Below, one piece after another: positions 33,349-43,967 of a DNA stretch of 43,967 nucleotides. The notes below the pieces were generated by a model. It was not told the DNA's origin. It saw only the letters and a list, made by a program, of their open reading frames with translations, and did not search any database. Origin of the DNA: Pelagibius sp. (GTDB taxonomy: Bacteria; Pseudomonadota; Alphaproteobacteria; Kiloniellales; Kiloniellaceae); assembly GCA_028280305.1 (NCBI GenBank), contig JANQMC010000049.1:1-43967 (forward strand), in the 5' to 3' direction. The number at the start of each line of letters is the position of its first letter. Positions within the stretch are counted from its first letter, which is position 1. Made by a program: the position numbers and the translations under genes.

Positions 33349-33759
33349 CTAATATGGCAATCCTGTGTCGCTTCGCCAGGCGTCTTTTTCATGGCGCAGC
33401 CAGGGCCCGGGAGCCGACCCGGGGCCACGCCCGAACAGGCCACGTCCCAACAGAATGGCATCGAAGCGCAGGTCGAGCGCGGCAAGCTGGGGATGACTTT
33501 GCAGAAAGGCCTCTGCGGCGCGCATGACCCGCTGCCGTTGGCGTTGCGAGATGGCGGCGGCGGCGGTTGCCAGACGGTCGCGCTGTTTCACTTCGACGAA
33601 GACGATAACCCGGCCCCGCCTCGCGATCAGGTCTATCTCTCCCGCGGGGCAGCGGTAACCGCGGGCGATAAGGCGGTAGCCTTTCAGGCGCAGCCAGCAG
33701 CCGGCGATCCACTCCGCCCGGCGCCCCCGGCGGTAAGCCGCCTGCCGCTCCTTTGCCAT
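33349..33759 (-). CDS. yraN: YraN family (UPF0102) nuclease-like protein
   Basis: A 136-residue member of UPF0102, with a restriction-endonuclease-like fold of unknown biological role. GRRAEWIAGCWLRLKGYRLIARGYRCPAGEIDLIARRGRVIVFVEVKQR contains the conserved GEIDLIA and FVEVK (the D-ExK nuclease pattern), followed by RQRVMRAAEAFLQSHP. I chose ATG 33759, which overlaps the rsmI stop by one base (TGATG); a GTG at 33762 would add one residue. rsmI-yraN is a very conserved pair. Confidence 0.92.
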   Translation of the reverse strand: MAKERQAAYRRGRRAEWIAGCWLRLKGYRLIARGYRCPAGEIDLIARRGRVIVFVEVKQRDRLATAAAAISQRQRQRVMRAAEAFLQSHPQLAALDLRFDAILLGRGLFGRGPGSAPGPWLRHEKDAWRSDTGLPY

Positions 33760-34778
33760 CACGCCGGCTCTTCACCGTCTTTGTCCGATCCTTTGGCCGA
33801 TCCAGCCGTCTTCAGCGCGCCCTTGGCAATCCGGCCCTTCTTGGAAAGCTCTAGGGCCCGGGCATAGACCTGCCGCCGGGGCAGGCCGCTGGCCGCGGCG
33901 ACGGTGGCTGCCGCATCGCGGAGGCTTGCCTGGGCCAGCGCGCTGACGAGCTGGGCATCCAGGTCGACGGCTTCGGCGCCCTCCTGCGCCGGGTCCGCCG
34001 GGGCGACGACGATGACGATCTCGCCCTTGGGCGGTCCCGCCGAGTCATAATGCCGGGCCAGGGCCTCCAGGCTGTCGCGCCGCAGTTCCTCGTGCAGCTT
34101 GGTGAGTTCGCGGGCCACGGCGGCCTGGCGCGGCCCCAGCACCGCCGCCATGTCCGACAGGCTGGCGGCGAGCCGGGGCGCGGTTTCGAAAAACAGCAGG
34201 CTGGCGTCGAGGTTGCGGAGCGCCTGCAGGGTCTTGCGCCGGGCGGCGGTCTTGGGCGGCAGAAAACCGCCGAAGAAGAAGCGGTCGCTGGGCAGGCCGG
34301 AAAGCAGTAGGGCGGTGGTCGGTGCCGAAGCGCCGGGCAGGCTGGTGACGCTGATGTCTGCGGCCAGGGCTTCGCGCACCAGCTTGAAGCCGGGGTCGGA
34401 GACCAACGGCGTTCCGGCATCGGAGACCAGGGCGATGGCGGCGCCGGCCTTTATCTCCCGCAACAGCGCGGCCCGCGCCCGCTCGCCGCTATGGTCGTGA
34501 TAGGCGCTGGTCGCCGTGTCGATGCCATGGGCGTTCAGCAGCTTGCGGGTGGTGCGGGTATCCTCGCAGGCAATGCGGTCGACCCGGCGCAGCACGTCGA
34601 TGGCGCGCAGGGTGATGTCACCCAGGTTTCCGATCGGCGTGGCCACCAGATAGAGCCCGGCCGGCAGTGCCGCCTCTGCCGTGGAATCGCCATCTTCGTG
34701 CGGTTTACTTCGCCGGGCCTGCTGGTTAGGCTCAGCGCTCCGTGACGAGGATGGGTGATCCGTTGACTTTGCTGACAT
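33759..34778 (-). CDS. rsmI: 16S rRNA 2'-O-ribose C1402 methyltransferase
   Basis: RsmI methylates the 2'-hydroxyl of C1402 in 16S rRNA. The 339-residue protein has a 38-residue Ser/Arg-rich N-terminal extension before the SAM-dependent domain (LYLVATPIGNLGDITLRAIDVLRRVDRIACEDTRTT), then VSDAGTPLVSDPGFKLVREAL, and GAKEIVIVVAP-type elements (PPKGEIVIVVAP). The C-terminal helix-turn region (AAASGLPRRQVYARALEL) is usual. The extension is unusual but no clear alternative start exists within it. The start is only 20 bases from the divergent LppC-like gene. Confidence 0.94.
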   Translation of the reverse strand: MSAKSTDHPSSSRSAEPNQQARRSKPHEDGDSTAEAALPAGLYLVATPIGNLGDITLRAIDVLRRVDRIACEDTRTTRKLLNAHGIDTATSAYHDHSGERARAALLREIKAGAAIALVSDAGTPLVSDPGFKLVREALAADISVTSLPGASAPTTALLLSGLPSDRFFFGGFLPPKTAARRKTLQALRNLDASLLFFETAPRLAASLSDMAAVLGPRQAAVARELTKLHEELRRDSLEALARHYDSAGPPKGEIVIVVAPADPAQEGAEAVDLDAQLVSALAQASLRDAAATVAAASGLPRRQVYARALELSKKGRIAKGALKTAGSAKGSDKDGEEPA

Positions 34779-34798
34779 TCAGGCTGCACCAGGGGTTC

Positions 34799-36169
34799 AT
34801 GGCCGGGGTTGTCTCGCGGGGGTGGCGCCGGCTGCTTCCGGTCGGGCTGGCCTTGGCGCTCTCGGCCTGCGCCGCCAACAACGTACCCAGCCCGCAACAG
34901 GATGCGCAACCCAGGGCGCAAGTCCCCAGTCTGCCCGGCGTGCCCGGGACGGCGGGCGAGACCGGCGGCGCGCCGGACCAGAGCCTCGAGGCGGTGAACG
35001 AAGCAGAGGCGGCGCTGGCGGCGCCGGTGAAGGTCGGCCTGCTGTTGCCGCTCAGCGGCAGCCGGGCGGCGGTCGGCCAGTCGATCCTCAATGCCGCGCA
35101 ACTGGCACTGTTCGATCTGGCGGGCGAGCGTTTCACGCTGGTGGTGCGCGATACCGGCGGAACGCCGGAAGGGGCGGCCGCAGCAGCCCAGTCGGTCTTG
35201 GACGCCGAGGTGTCGCTGATTCTCGGCCCCTTGTTTTCCACCTCGGTGGAGGCGGTGAAGCCGCTGCTCGCCGAACTGGACATGCCGCTCATCACCTTCT
35301 CCAACAACAACGAGATTGCCGATCCGCGGACCTTTGTCATGGGTGTGACGCCGCGCACCCAGGTCGATCGCATCGTCGATCATGCGGTGAACCAGGGCCT
35401 GCGCCGCTTTGCGGTGCTGGCGCCGGAATCGCCCTACGGCAATTCGGTGGTGCGCTCGCTGCAGGAAGCGGTGTTTCGCAACGGCGTCGAACTGAGCCGG
35501 GTGGTGTTCTTCGATCCGGGTTCTCCGGACATCTCGGCGGAGGTCCGCTCCCTCGCCGACTACGACCAGCGGGCCGCCGCGCTGAAAGCGCAGCGGCGCA
35601 GCCTGAGCGGGCGCAGCGACGTCGCGGCGCAGCGCGCCCTGGCGAGACTGCGCGGACAGGAAACCCTGGGACCGCCGAGTTTCGACGGCATCCTGATTCC
35701 GGCCAGCGGCCGGCAACTGCTTTCGGTCGCGCCGCTGATGGCCTACTACGATGTCGATCCCGACGAAGTGCGCTTTCTCGGCACCGCCCTTTGGGACGAT
35801 CCTTCGCTGCGCCGTGAGCCCAGCCTACGCGGCGCCTGGTTCCCGGCGCCGCCACCCGCACTCTGGCGCAGCTTCTCCAACCGCTACAGCCAGGTTTACG
35901 GCAAGACCCCGCCGCGGGTCGCCTCGCTGGGCTTCGACGCGGTCGCCCTGGCCGCGGTGCTGGAGCGCCGCGCCCGGGCCGAGGGCGCTTTCCTGATCTA
36001 TACGCCCGATGCCATTACCCAGCCGGTGGGCTTCTCGGGCATCGACGGCATCTTCCGCTTCCTGCCCGACGGGCAGGTGCAGCGCGGCCTCGCGGTTTTG
36101 GAACTGCAGCCCGAGGCCTTTACCGAGGTCGATCCGGCCCCTCAGGCCTTCGGCCAGGAAGTGAACTAG
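34799..36169 (+). CDS. LppC/LpoA-like penicillin-binding protein activator lipoprotein
   Basis: A 456-residue lipoprotein with a type I periplasmic-binding-protein-like domain, of the LppC/YraM family. In E. coli the homologue LpoA activates penicillin-binding protein 1A. The signal is MAGVVSRGWRRLLPVGLALALSAC with lipobox LSAC (Cys24). The binding domain (about residues 78-440) starts VKVGLLLPLSGSRAAVGQSILNAAQLALFD, and PLITFSNNNEIADPRTFVMGVTPRTQV and GIDGIFRFLPDGQVQRGLAVLELQP follow. ATG 34799 gives a clean signal; an upstream ATG at 34742 would overlap rsmI and bury it. It lacks the long N-terminal TPR domain of LpoA. Confidence 0.88.
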   Translation: MAGVVSRGWRRLLPVGLALALSACAANNVPSPQQDAQPRAQVPSLPGVPGTAGETGGAPDQSLEAVNEAEAALAAPVKVGLLLPLSGSRAAVGQSILNAAQLALFDLAGERFTLVVRDTGGTPEGAAAAAQSVLDAEVSLILGPLFSTSVEAVKPLLAELDMPLITFSNNNEIADPRTFVMGVTPRTQVDRIVDHAVNQGLRRFAVLAPESPYGNSVVRSLQEAVFRNGVELSRVVFFDPGSPDISAEVRSLADYDQRAAALKAQRRSLSGRSDVAAQRALARLRGQETLGPPSFDGILIPASGRQLLSVAPLMAYYDVDPDEVRFLGTALWDDPSLRREPSLRGAWFPAPPPALWRSFSNRYSQVYGKTPPRVASLGFDAVALAAVLERRARAEGAFLIYTPDAITQPVGFSGIDGIFRFLPDGQVQRGLAVLELQPEAFTEVDPAPQAFGQEVN

Positions 36170-36184
36170 CAGGCCGGCGTTCCG

Positions 36185-36248
36185 CCAATCAGTTCAGCAG
36201 CCAATCAGTTCAGCAGCCAATCAGTTCAGCAGCCAATCAGTTCAGCAG
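36185..36248. repeat. 16-bp tandem repeat, four copies, at the end of hemW
   Basis: CCAATCAGTTCAGCAG is repeated four times without mismatch (36185, 36201, 36217, 36233). The fourth copy covers the last codons and stop of hemW; read on the minus strand each unit contains the CTG CTG AAC TGA that encodes the last LLN and stop. Copies 1-3 lie downstream of that stop. Confidence 0.95.
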
Positions 36249-37436
36249 ATAGTCCAGCAGGGCGTCGAGGCGCTGGCGCCCGGCGTCGCTGGCCCGCAGG
36301 CCCCGCTTGTCGAGGGTGATCAGGCCTTCGTCTGCAAGCCGCGCCAGCCGCTCCGCCGCCAGCACCTCTTCCGGCGATACGTCCAGGACACGATGAAAGG
36401 CCTCGCGAGCGATCCCCTCGTTCAGCCGCAGGCCCATCATCACCATCTCGGTCAGGCTCTCCGCGCCGGTCACGGCGGTGCTGCCGCGCCAGCCATGGCC
36501 CTGTTTTTCCACCAGGTCCAGCCAGGGCTCCGGCGCCCGGTGCTGGCGGGTCGCGTGTTTCACCCCGTCCCAGGTCAGCCGTCCATGGGCGCCCGGGCCG
36601 ATACCGGCATAGTCGCCGTAGCGCCAGTAGGTCAGGTTGTGGCGGCAGGCCGCACCGGGCCGCGCGTGGTTGGAAATCTCATAGCCTGGCAGCCCGGCTT
36701 CGGTGAGTTGCCGGGCGGTTTCTTCGTAGAGCCTTGCGGCCTCCGCCTCCGCCGGCAGGGCGATCTCACCGCGCCGCCAGGCGGCCTGAAAGGCCGTCCC
36801 CTCTTCGATGGTCAGCTGATAGAGCGCGATGTGTTCCGGCCCCAGGGCCAGGGCTTCTCTCAGCTCCGCCTGCCAGGCCGCCAGGCTCTGGCCCGGGCGC
36901 GCATAGATCAGGTCGAAGGAGATGCGCGGGAAGCTGCGCCGCGCCAGCTCCAGGGCCGCCAGAGCCTCCGCCGCGGAATGCTGGCGGCCGAGAAAGCCAA
37001 GGGCCCGGTCGTCCAGGGCCTGGACGCCGAGGGAGAGGCGGTTCACCCCTGCTGCTGCAAAACCCGCAAAGCTTTCCGCCTCCGCAGAGGTCGGGTTGGC
37101 TTCCAGGGTGATCTCAAGGCCGGGATCGAGGGGCCAGAGCCTGCCGATCTCCTCGATCACCGCGGCGACGGTTTCCGGCGGCATTAGCGAGGGCGTGCCG
37201 CCGCCGAAGAAGATCGAGGTCACGCGCTGGCCCGCGCTGTGGTGCGCGGCGTGACGCAGGTCGCTCAGCAGGGCAAGGCGCCATCGCCCCTGATCGACGC
37301 TCTCGCGCACATGGCTGTTGAAGTCGCAGTAGGGGCACTTGGATTTGCAGAACGGCCAGTGGACGTAGAGACCGAAACCCGGCGTGTCTTGGTCACCGCC
37401 GGAGTCAGCTTTCACCGCTGTAGCGGGGGCCGTCAT
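36237..37436 (-). CDS. hemW: Haem chaperone HemW (radical SAM, HemN-like)
   Basis: HemW is a radical-SAM protein that binds haem and delivers it to membrane enzymes; it was long misannotated as coproporphyrinogen dehydrogenase. The 399-residue protein starts with [19 protein letters not shown], which has the CxxxCxxC cluster motif. It lacks the further cysteine of HemN after the motif (CxxxCxxCxC); here CPYCDF has F, which points to Hem[31 protein letters not shown] and [20 protein letters not shown] are typical. It overlaps the rdgB stop by four bases. Its stop lies in a 16-bp tandem repeat. Confidence 0.94.
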   Translation of the reverse strand: MTAPATAVKADSGGDQDTPGFGLYVHWPFCKSKCPYCDFNSHVRESVDQGRWRLALLSDLRHAAHHSAGQRVTSIFFGGGTPSLMPPETVAAVIEEIGRLWPLDPGLEITLEANPTSAEAESFAGFAAAGVNRLSLGVQALDDRALGFLGRQHSAAEALAALELARRSFPRISFDLIYARPGQSLAAWQAELREALALGPEHIALYQLTIEEGTAFQAAWRRGEIALPAEAEAARLYEETARQLTEAGLPGYEISNHARPGAACRHNLTYWRYGDYAGIGPGAHGRLTWDGVKHATRQHRAPEPWLDLVEKQGHGWRGSTAVTGAESLTEMVMMGLRLNEGIAREAFHRVLDVSPEEVLAAERLARLADEGLITLDKRGLRASDAGRQRLDALLDYLLN

Positions 37437-38035
37437 GCCGCGTCCAGCAGGGCCTTTGAAAGCTGCGCGAAGGCCAGGGCCCGGTGGCTCATGGCGTGCT
37501 TCTTCTCCGGATCCATCTCGGCGAAGGTGACATCGAAACCCTTGGGCTGGAACATCGGATCGAAGCCGAAGCCGCGGTCGCCGCGCGGCGGCCAGACCAG
37601 GGTGCCCTCCAGCCGTCCTTCGAAAGAAACGGTTTCGCCGTCGGGCCAGACCACCGAGAGATTGCAGACGAAAAAGCCGCGGCGGTCGGTGGCTTCGCCC
37701 AGCTCTTGCTGGACCCTTTCCATCGCCAGCATGAAGTCGCGCTCCGGCCCGGCCCAGCGCGCGGTGTAGATGCCCGGCTGGCCGCCCAGCGCCGGCACGT
37801 CGAGGCCGGAATCGTCGGCGATGGCGGCCAGGCCCGTCGCCTCGCAGGCGGCCCGGGCCTTCAGAACCGCGTTTTCGGTATAGGTGGCGCCGGTCTCCTC
37901 CGGCTCCGGCAGGCCCAGATCGCCGGCCGAGAGCACCTCCAGGCCGTAGGGGGCCAGCAGGTCCGCGTTCTCGCGGTACTTGCCGGCATTGTGGGTCGCC
38001 AGTACCAGTTTCTCGCCTGCCTTGAGCTTGCGCAT
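37433..38035 (-). CDS. rdgB: XTP/dITP diphosphatase (RdgB/HAM1)
   Basis: RdgB hydrolyses non-canonical purine nucleotides such as dITP and XTP to monophosphates, keeping them out of DNA. The 200-residue protein has [13 protein letters not shown] near the N-terminus, [14 protein letters not shown], the catalytic-region [24 protein letters not shown], and [21 protein letters not shown] and SHRALAF at the end. All are HAM1 family signatures. It lies between rph and hemW on the same strand, the usual order. Confidence 0.96.
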   Translation of the reverse strand: MRKLKAGEKLVLATHNAGKYRENADLLAPYGLEVLSAGDLGLPEPEETGATYTENAVLKARAACEATGLAAIADDSGLDVPALGGQPGIYTARWAGPERDFMLAMERVQQELGEATDRRGFFVCNLSVVWPDGETVSFEGRLEGTLVWPPRGDRGFGFDPMFQPKGFDVTFAEMDPEKKHAMSHRALAFAQLSKALLDAA

Positions 38036-38055
38036 GATCGGGTCCTGCTCCTAGT

Positions 38056-38775
<720 letters not shown>

Positions 38776-38934
38776 GAATAACCTCTTTGGGTGGGAGTTT
38801 CCGGCGGCGCAGGGTCCTGATTCGCTGGCCGACGCCGCAGCGGCGGCAAGCTAGCCCAAGGTTCGCCGCAGGTCCAGGGCGCTTTCCGGCTGAATACACC
38901 CCTTAAGCGGGCTTTATGGGGGCCTTGCGGCGCG

Positions 38935-38963
38935 TTGACCGCCGCCGGGGGGCTCACTACATT
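38935..38963 (+). promoter_or_regulatory. Predicted promoter of hrcA, probably giving a leaderless transcript
   Basis: TTGACC (38935-38940), a 17-bp spacer and TACATT (38958-38963) make a good sigma70-type promoter. The -10 ends 7 bases before the hrcA ATG (38971), so transcription would begin at or next to the start codon. No Shine-Dalgarno sequence is seen before that ATG. No CIRCE element (TTAGCACTC-N9-GAGTGCTAA) is present here. Confidence 0.55.
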
Positions 38964-38970
38964 CGAATTA

Positions 38971-40050
38971 ATGAACGAAACCGCACGATCCCTGGCAGAT
39001 TCCCTGGCGGCCAAGGGCCTCAACGAGCGCTCCCGCGAGGTTTTGAAGCACATCGTCGACGCCTATGTGGAAACCGGCGCGGCGGTGGGTTCGCGCACCC
39101 TGTCGCGCAGTCTCGGCCTGGGGCTCTCGCCGGCGACCATCCGCAACGTGATGGCCGATCTGGAGGATCTCGGGCTGCTTTTCGCGCCCCATACTTCGGC
39201 CGGGCGCATGCCGACCGACATGGGCTTGCGCCTCTTCGTCGACGGGCTGCTGGAACTCGGCAACCTGACCAAGGACGAGCGGGCCCACATCGAAAGCCAG
39301 TGCGTGGCCGACGGGCGTTCGTTTCCCGAGGTGCTGGAAGAGGCCTCGGAGACCATCTCCGGCCTGTCGCGCTGTGCCGGGCTGGTGGTGGCGCCCAAGC
39401 TGGGCGAGCCGCTGAAGCATATCGAGTTTGTCTCCCTGGGGCCGGGCCGGGCGCTGGTGGTGCTGATCTCGGTTTCCGGCGTGGTCGAGAACCGCATCAT
39501 CGACGTGCCCGCCGGGCTGCCCGCCTCCTCTCTCGTCGAGGCCAGCAATTACCTCACCGCACGTCTCACCGGGCGCACCCTGGAAGAGGCGCAGACAGAG
39601 GTATTGAAGGAGCTGGAGCAGCAGCGCGCCGAGCTTGACGCCCTCACCTCCCGGGTGATCGAGCGCGGTCTGGCGAGCTGGGCCGGCAATCAGGCCGGCG
39701 GCAAAAGCGGCGCCTTGATCCTGCGCGGTCAGTCCCAACTTCTGGAGGACGTGACGGCGCTGGAGGATCTGGAGCGCATCCGCCAGCTCTTCGCCATGCT
39801 GGAGACCAAGGATGCCCTGGTCAATCTGCTGGACCTTGCCGGTGGGGCCGAGGGTGTGCAGATCTTCATCGGCGCCGAAAACGAACTCTTTGGTCTGGCC
39901 GGCTGTTCGATGGTGATTGCGCCTTACAGCAATTCGCAGCAAAAGATCGTCGGCGCCATCGGGGTGATCGGGCCGACGCGGATCGACTATGCCCGGATCA
40001 TTCCCATGGTCGACTACACCGCCAAAGTCATCGGCCGCCTTGCCGGCTGA
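38971..40050 (+). CDS. hrcA: Heat-inducible transcription repressor HrcA
   Basis: HrcA represses heat-shock genes, classically groESL, by binding CIRCE operators. The 359-residue protein has an N-terminal winged helix (NERSREVLKHIVDAYVETGAAVGSRTLSRSLGLGLSPATIRNVMADLEDLGLL), the central dimerisation region (GLSRCAGLVVAPKLGEPLKHIEFVSLGPGRALVVLIS) and the C-terminal YSNSQQKIVGAIGVIGPTRIDYARIIPMVDYTAKVIG. ATG 38971 (MNETARSL) gives the usual length; a frame extension to TTG 38935 coincides with the promoter -35. No CIRCE is visible here, so its targets lie elsewhere. grpE follows. Confidence 0.96.
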   Translation: MNETARSLADSLAAKGLNERSREVLKHIVDAYVETGAAVGSRTLSRSLGLGLSPATIRNVMADLEDLGLLFAPHTSAGRMPTDMGLRLFVDGLLELGNLTKDERAHIESQCVADGRSFPEVLEEASETISGLSRCAGLVVAPKLGEPLKHIEFVSLGPGRALVVLISVSGVVENRIIDVPAGLPASSLVEASNYLTARLTGRTLEEAQTEVLKELEQQRAELDALTSRVIERGLASWAGNQAGGKSGALILRGQSQLLEDVTALEDLERIRQLFAMLETKDALVNLLDLAGGAEGVQIFIGAENELFGLAGCSMVIAPYSNSQQKIVGAIGVIGPTRIDYARIIPMVDYTAKVIGRLAG

Positions 40051-40090
40051 ACGATACCGTTGAAAGTTTGAAAGGAGCTGCCGTCCCGTG

Positions 40091-40831
40091 ATGGCACAAG
40101 ACAGGAAACAAGATCAGGCCAAGCCCGAAAGCCCGGAAGCGGCCGCCGAAGCCTCCGGGGACGCGCAGCGCGATGCGGAGAACGATATGGCTGAAGAGGC
40201 GCCGATCGCCGGTGACGAACCGCTGGTCGACCTCTCGGGCCTGGACGCCGCTGCGGCGCTGTCGCCGGACGAGGACCCGGTGGCGGTTCTGGAGGGCGAG
40301 GTCGCCTCGCTGAAGGACCAGTTGCTGCGCGCCATGGCGGAAACCGAGAACATTCGCCGCCGCAGCCAGCGGGAGCGCGAGGACGGCGTGAAATATGCCG
40401 CCGTGCCGGTGATCCGCGACCTGCTGGGCGTCGCCGACAACCTGCAGCGCGCCCTGGAAAGCGTGCCGGAGGAACTGGCCGCCGAGAACGAGACGGTGAG
40501 CAACCTGCGTCTCGGCGTGCAGATGACCCAGAAGGAGCTGACCTCGGTCTTCGAGCGCCATCAGATCCGCGCCATCGCGCCCCTGGGCGACAAGATGGAC
40601 CCTCACCTGCACGAGGCGATGTTTGAGGTCGAGGATCTGGAGAAGCCCGCCGGGACGGTGGTCCAGGTGATCCAGACCGGGTATCGCCTGCACGACCGCC
40701 TGCTGCGCCCGGCCCGGGTCGGCATCTCCAAGGGCGGCCCGAAGGCCGGCGAGGCCGGCAGCGACGCCCCGGCGGAGGACGACTCCCCCGGCAATGAGGG
40801 TCCGGGCAGCAAGGTCGATACCTCGGCCTAA
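40091..40831 (+). CDS. grpE: Nucleotide exchange factor GrpE
   Basis: GrpE releases ADP from DnaK. The 246-residue protein has an acidic, disordered N-terminus (about residues 1-65), a long helix (AVLEGEVASLKDQLLRAMAETENIRRRSQREREDGVKYAAVPVIRDLLGVADNLQRAL) that forms the dimer, and a C-terminal beta-domain (FERHQIRAIAPLGDKMDPHLHEAMFEVED), followed by a charged extension. AAGGAG is 10 bases before GTG 40088 and 13 before ATG 40091; either may be the start. It follows hrcA by 40 bases and is probably co-transcribed. It converges with the alkB-like gene. Confidence 0.96.
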   Translation: MAQDRKQDQAKPESPEAAAEASGDAQRDAENDMAEEAPIAGDEPLVDLSGLDAAAALSPDEDPVAVLEGEVASLKDQLLRAMAETENIRRRSQREREDGVKYAAVPVIRDLLGVADNLQRALESVPEELAAENETVSNLRLGVQMTQKELTSVFERHQIRAIAPLGDKMDPHLHEAMFEVEDLEKPAGTVVQVIQTGYRLHDRLLRPARVGISKGGPKAGEAGSDAPAEDDSPGNEGPGSKVDTSA

Positions 40832-40865
40832 ATCGCGTTGGGCTGTTCCGTATCTAACGACCCGT

Positions 40866-41498
40866 TCAGGCCGTCACCCGGCGCAGGGTGATGTTGATGC
40901 GGCCGCCGTCCTGCAACAAGCGGCTGGAGCCGCCGAGGACGCGGTCGATGCCGTGATAGGCGAGCCGGGCGTCCCCGCCCATGACCACAGCATCGCCGGA
41001 ATGCAGCTTCAGCGAGCTGGTCGGACCGCGGCGCTCTGCGCCGCCGATGCGGAACACCGCGGAATCGCCGAGCGAAAGCGAGACCACCGGGGCTTCGAAG
41101 GTCTCCTCGTCCTGGTCGCGGTGCAGACCCATGCGCACCTTGGGGCCCTGGTAGAAGTTGATCAGACAGCACTGCGGCGGCGCGGGATAGTCAGCGAGAT
41201 CGCCCCAGGCCGCCAGTAAGGCCGCCGGGATCGCCGGCCAGGGCCGCCCCGTCTCCGGATGGTTTGAGACATAGCGGTAGCCCGCGGCCTTGTCGGAGTA
41301 CCAGCCGTGGCTGCCGGCGTTGCTCATGCGCACCGACATCGGCTTGCCGTTGCCCGGCATCCGGGGCTGATAGAGCGGCGCCTCGGCGACCACGGCGCGC
41401 AGCGCCGCCAGCAGGCTCCGCTGATCCTCGGGCGACAGGTAACCGGGCAGATAGCGGAAGCCCGCCGGTGGCCCCGCCTTCTGGTTTGCGCTTGTCAC
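40866..41498 (-). CDS. alkB: AlkB-like 2OG-Fe(II) dioxygenase (DNA repair)
   Basis: AlkB enzymes oxidatively demethylate N1-methyladenine and N3-methylcytosine in DNA and RNA, using Fe(II) and 2-oxoglutarate. The 210-residue protein has the iron ligands His126 and Asp128 (MGLHRDQD) and His182 (AYHGIDR). It also has the 2-oxoglutarate contacts in the C-terminal RINITLRR (Arg200, Asn202, Arg206), equivalent to R204/N206/R210 of E. coli. NFYQGPKVRMG and VSLSLGDSAVFRIGG are further matches. It is cotranscribed with a small membrane protein (ATGA overlap at 41495) and is inserted between grpE and dnaK. Confidence 0.93.
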   Translation of the reverse strand: MTSANQKAGPPAGFRYLPGYLSPEDQRSLLAALRAVVAEAPLYQPRMPGNGKPMSVRMSNAGSHGWYSDKAAGYRYVSNHPETGRPWPAIPAALLAAWGDLADYPAPPQCCLINFYQGPKVRMGLHRDQDEETFEAPVVSLSLGDSAVFRIGGAERRGPTSSLKLHSGDAVVMGGDARLAYHGIDRVLGGSSRLLQDGGRINITLRRVTA

Positions 41499-41749
41499 GC
41501 CCCGTCCCGCTCGCTCCGTTCTTCGGCCTTTCTTTGCGCCGCGCGGGCCTTGAGGCGCAGGCCCCAGTAGGCAATGCCGGCCAGCACCGCCATGCCCAGG
41601 CCGACGTTGGCCAGGGGCTTGCTGCCGAAAACCGCCTCGCCGCTGAGGGTCAGGACCGCGCCCAGCAGGATCGATCCGATCAGCACCAGCATGATGGCGC
41701 GGTAGAGGCCGTCGCTTTCCGGATCCGGATGGGGTTCCCGCTGGTTCAT
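41495..41749 (-). CDS. Small membrane protein upstream of alkB
   Basis: An 84-residue protein of unknown function. Charged N-terminal residues (MNQREPHPDPESDGLYR) are followed by two hydrophobic segments (about residues 18-38, AIMLVLIGSILLGAVLTLSG, and 46-64, LANVGLGMAVLAGIAYWGLR) and a basic/acidic tail. ATG 41749 follows GGAG with good spacing and is preferred to a longer frame starting at 41863. Its stop overlaps the alkB-like start (ATGA), so the two are translationally coupled. Confidence 0.75.
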   Translation of the reverse strand: MNQREPHPDPESDGLYRAIMLVLIGSILLGAVLTLSGEAVFGSKPLANVGLGMAVLAGIAYWGLRLKARAAQRKAEERSERDGA

Positions 41750-41907
41750 TCCGTTGTCTCCCGGTTCAGGCTGTCCGGCCCCGCTCTTGCCCCCGCTTCG
41801 GGCGGCGCGGCAGGAGGATTCTGTTGCTTGGTCCTGCGGATTCGCGGTTCTGGCCGGCAACACCCTGAATTCCTAGCGTTAATGATTAGATTCTCTCTGT
41901 TTTGCGC

Positions 41908-41939
41908 CTTGCAGCAAGGGCTATGCTGCTTATATAAGC
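41908..41939 (+). promoter_or_regulatory. Candidate heat-shock promoter of dnaK
   Basis: CTTGCAG (41908-41914) and CTTATATAA (41929-41937) with about 15 bases between match the general form of alphaproteobacterial RpoH promoters (CTTGNN, then an AT-rich -10 beginning C). A start near 41943 would give a leader of about 97 bases before the dnaK ATG. It is a pattern match only. Confidence 0.5.
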
Positions 41940-42039
41940 CCAGAACCCATGGTCATGAACTCTCTCTGGCGGAGATCCGCCGGGTGGTGCTGAAATCAGG
42001 CCGCCCAAGGGGTCTGCTGATCGAAGTGAGGATTTAGAA

Positions 42040-43967
<1,928 letters not shown>

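Noticed and set aside
36185..36248. CRISPR-like array
   Set aside because: The four units are contiguous 16-bp copies with no spacers, so it is a tandem repeat, not CRISPR.
38776..38970. Possible CIRCE operator upstream of hrcA
   Set aside because: No TTAGCACTC-N9-GAGTGCTAA or near match is present in the gap.

Overview
The window is a GC-rich stretch of an alphaproteobacterial chromosome. Gene order and protein sequences point to a Rhodospirillales-like organism; this is inferred from recognised families, since no database search was possible. Almost all of it is densely packed housekeeping DNA. It runs from a truncated rho (left edge, minus strand) to a dnaK cut just before its stop (right edge, plus strand).

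Layout. 1-3960 (minus): rho, hemJ, hemH, hemE. 3961-4477: a 517-bp gap between hemE and ppsR. This is the place where Caulobacter and Rickettsia carry the chromosomal origin, and the gap has an AT-rich patch, six GANTC sites and several weak DnaA-box-like 9-mers; gene polarity diverges from it. 4478-8121 (plus): ppsR-maf-aroE-coaE-dnaQ in overlapping or near-touching frames. 8144-9926 (minus): secB, a histidine phosphatase and fxsA. 10049-15831 (plus): Tim44-like gene, mltA, a lutABC lactate-oxidation operon with a FadR-type operator, and an Smr-domain gene.

15844-16662 is the least ordinary part: an AT-rich patch with a small ribbon-helix-helix gene, two operator-like inverted repeats (one containing a consensus DnaA box), and a tRNA-like gene with an irregular anticodon arm. 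Then come a translationally coupled HTH/PAS pair and a palindrome-rich repeat. The hslVU operon (minus, sigma32-like promoter) diverges from hisB-hisH-GNAT-hisA-hisF-hisE-HIT (plus).

24746-30096 holds an ArsR-type regulator, an alpha/beta hydrolase, a GNAT enzyme, an unknown 135-residue protein, comM and a phasin, which suggests polyhydroxyalkanoate storage. 30637-34778 (minus) is rsmI-yraN-BON lipoprotein-SirB1-like-gshB, diverging from a LppC-type lipoprotein. 36237-38775 (minus) is rph-rdgB-hemW. 38971 onward is the heat-shock group hrcA-grpE-(alkB-like and a small membrane protein, minus)-dnaK.

Two dispersed repeat families sit mainly at 3' ends of genes. One (about 120-130 bp, three copies) has CCCCCTCACCC-type inverted ends. 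The other has GTCA...GGGCTTGTCCC-type inverted ends (two copies, one with two extra 60-bp palindromes nested inside). I see no CRISPR array, rRNA, transposase, prophage or obvious defence system. The best leads are the putative origin, the RHH/tRNA-like islet, the lut operator, the helically phased DnaA-box-like triplet before hisE, and near-leaderless promoters at hslV and hrcA.
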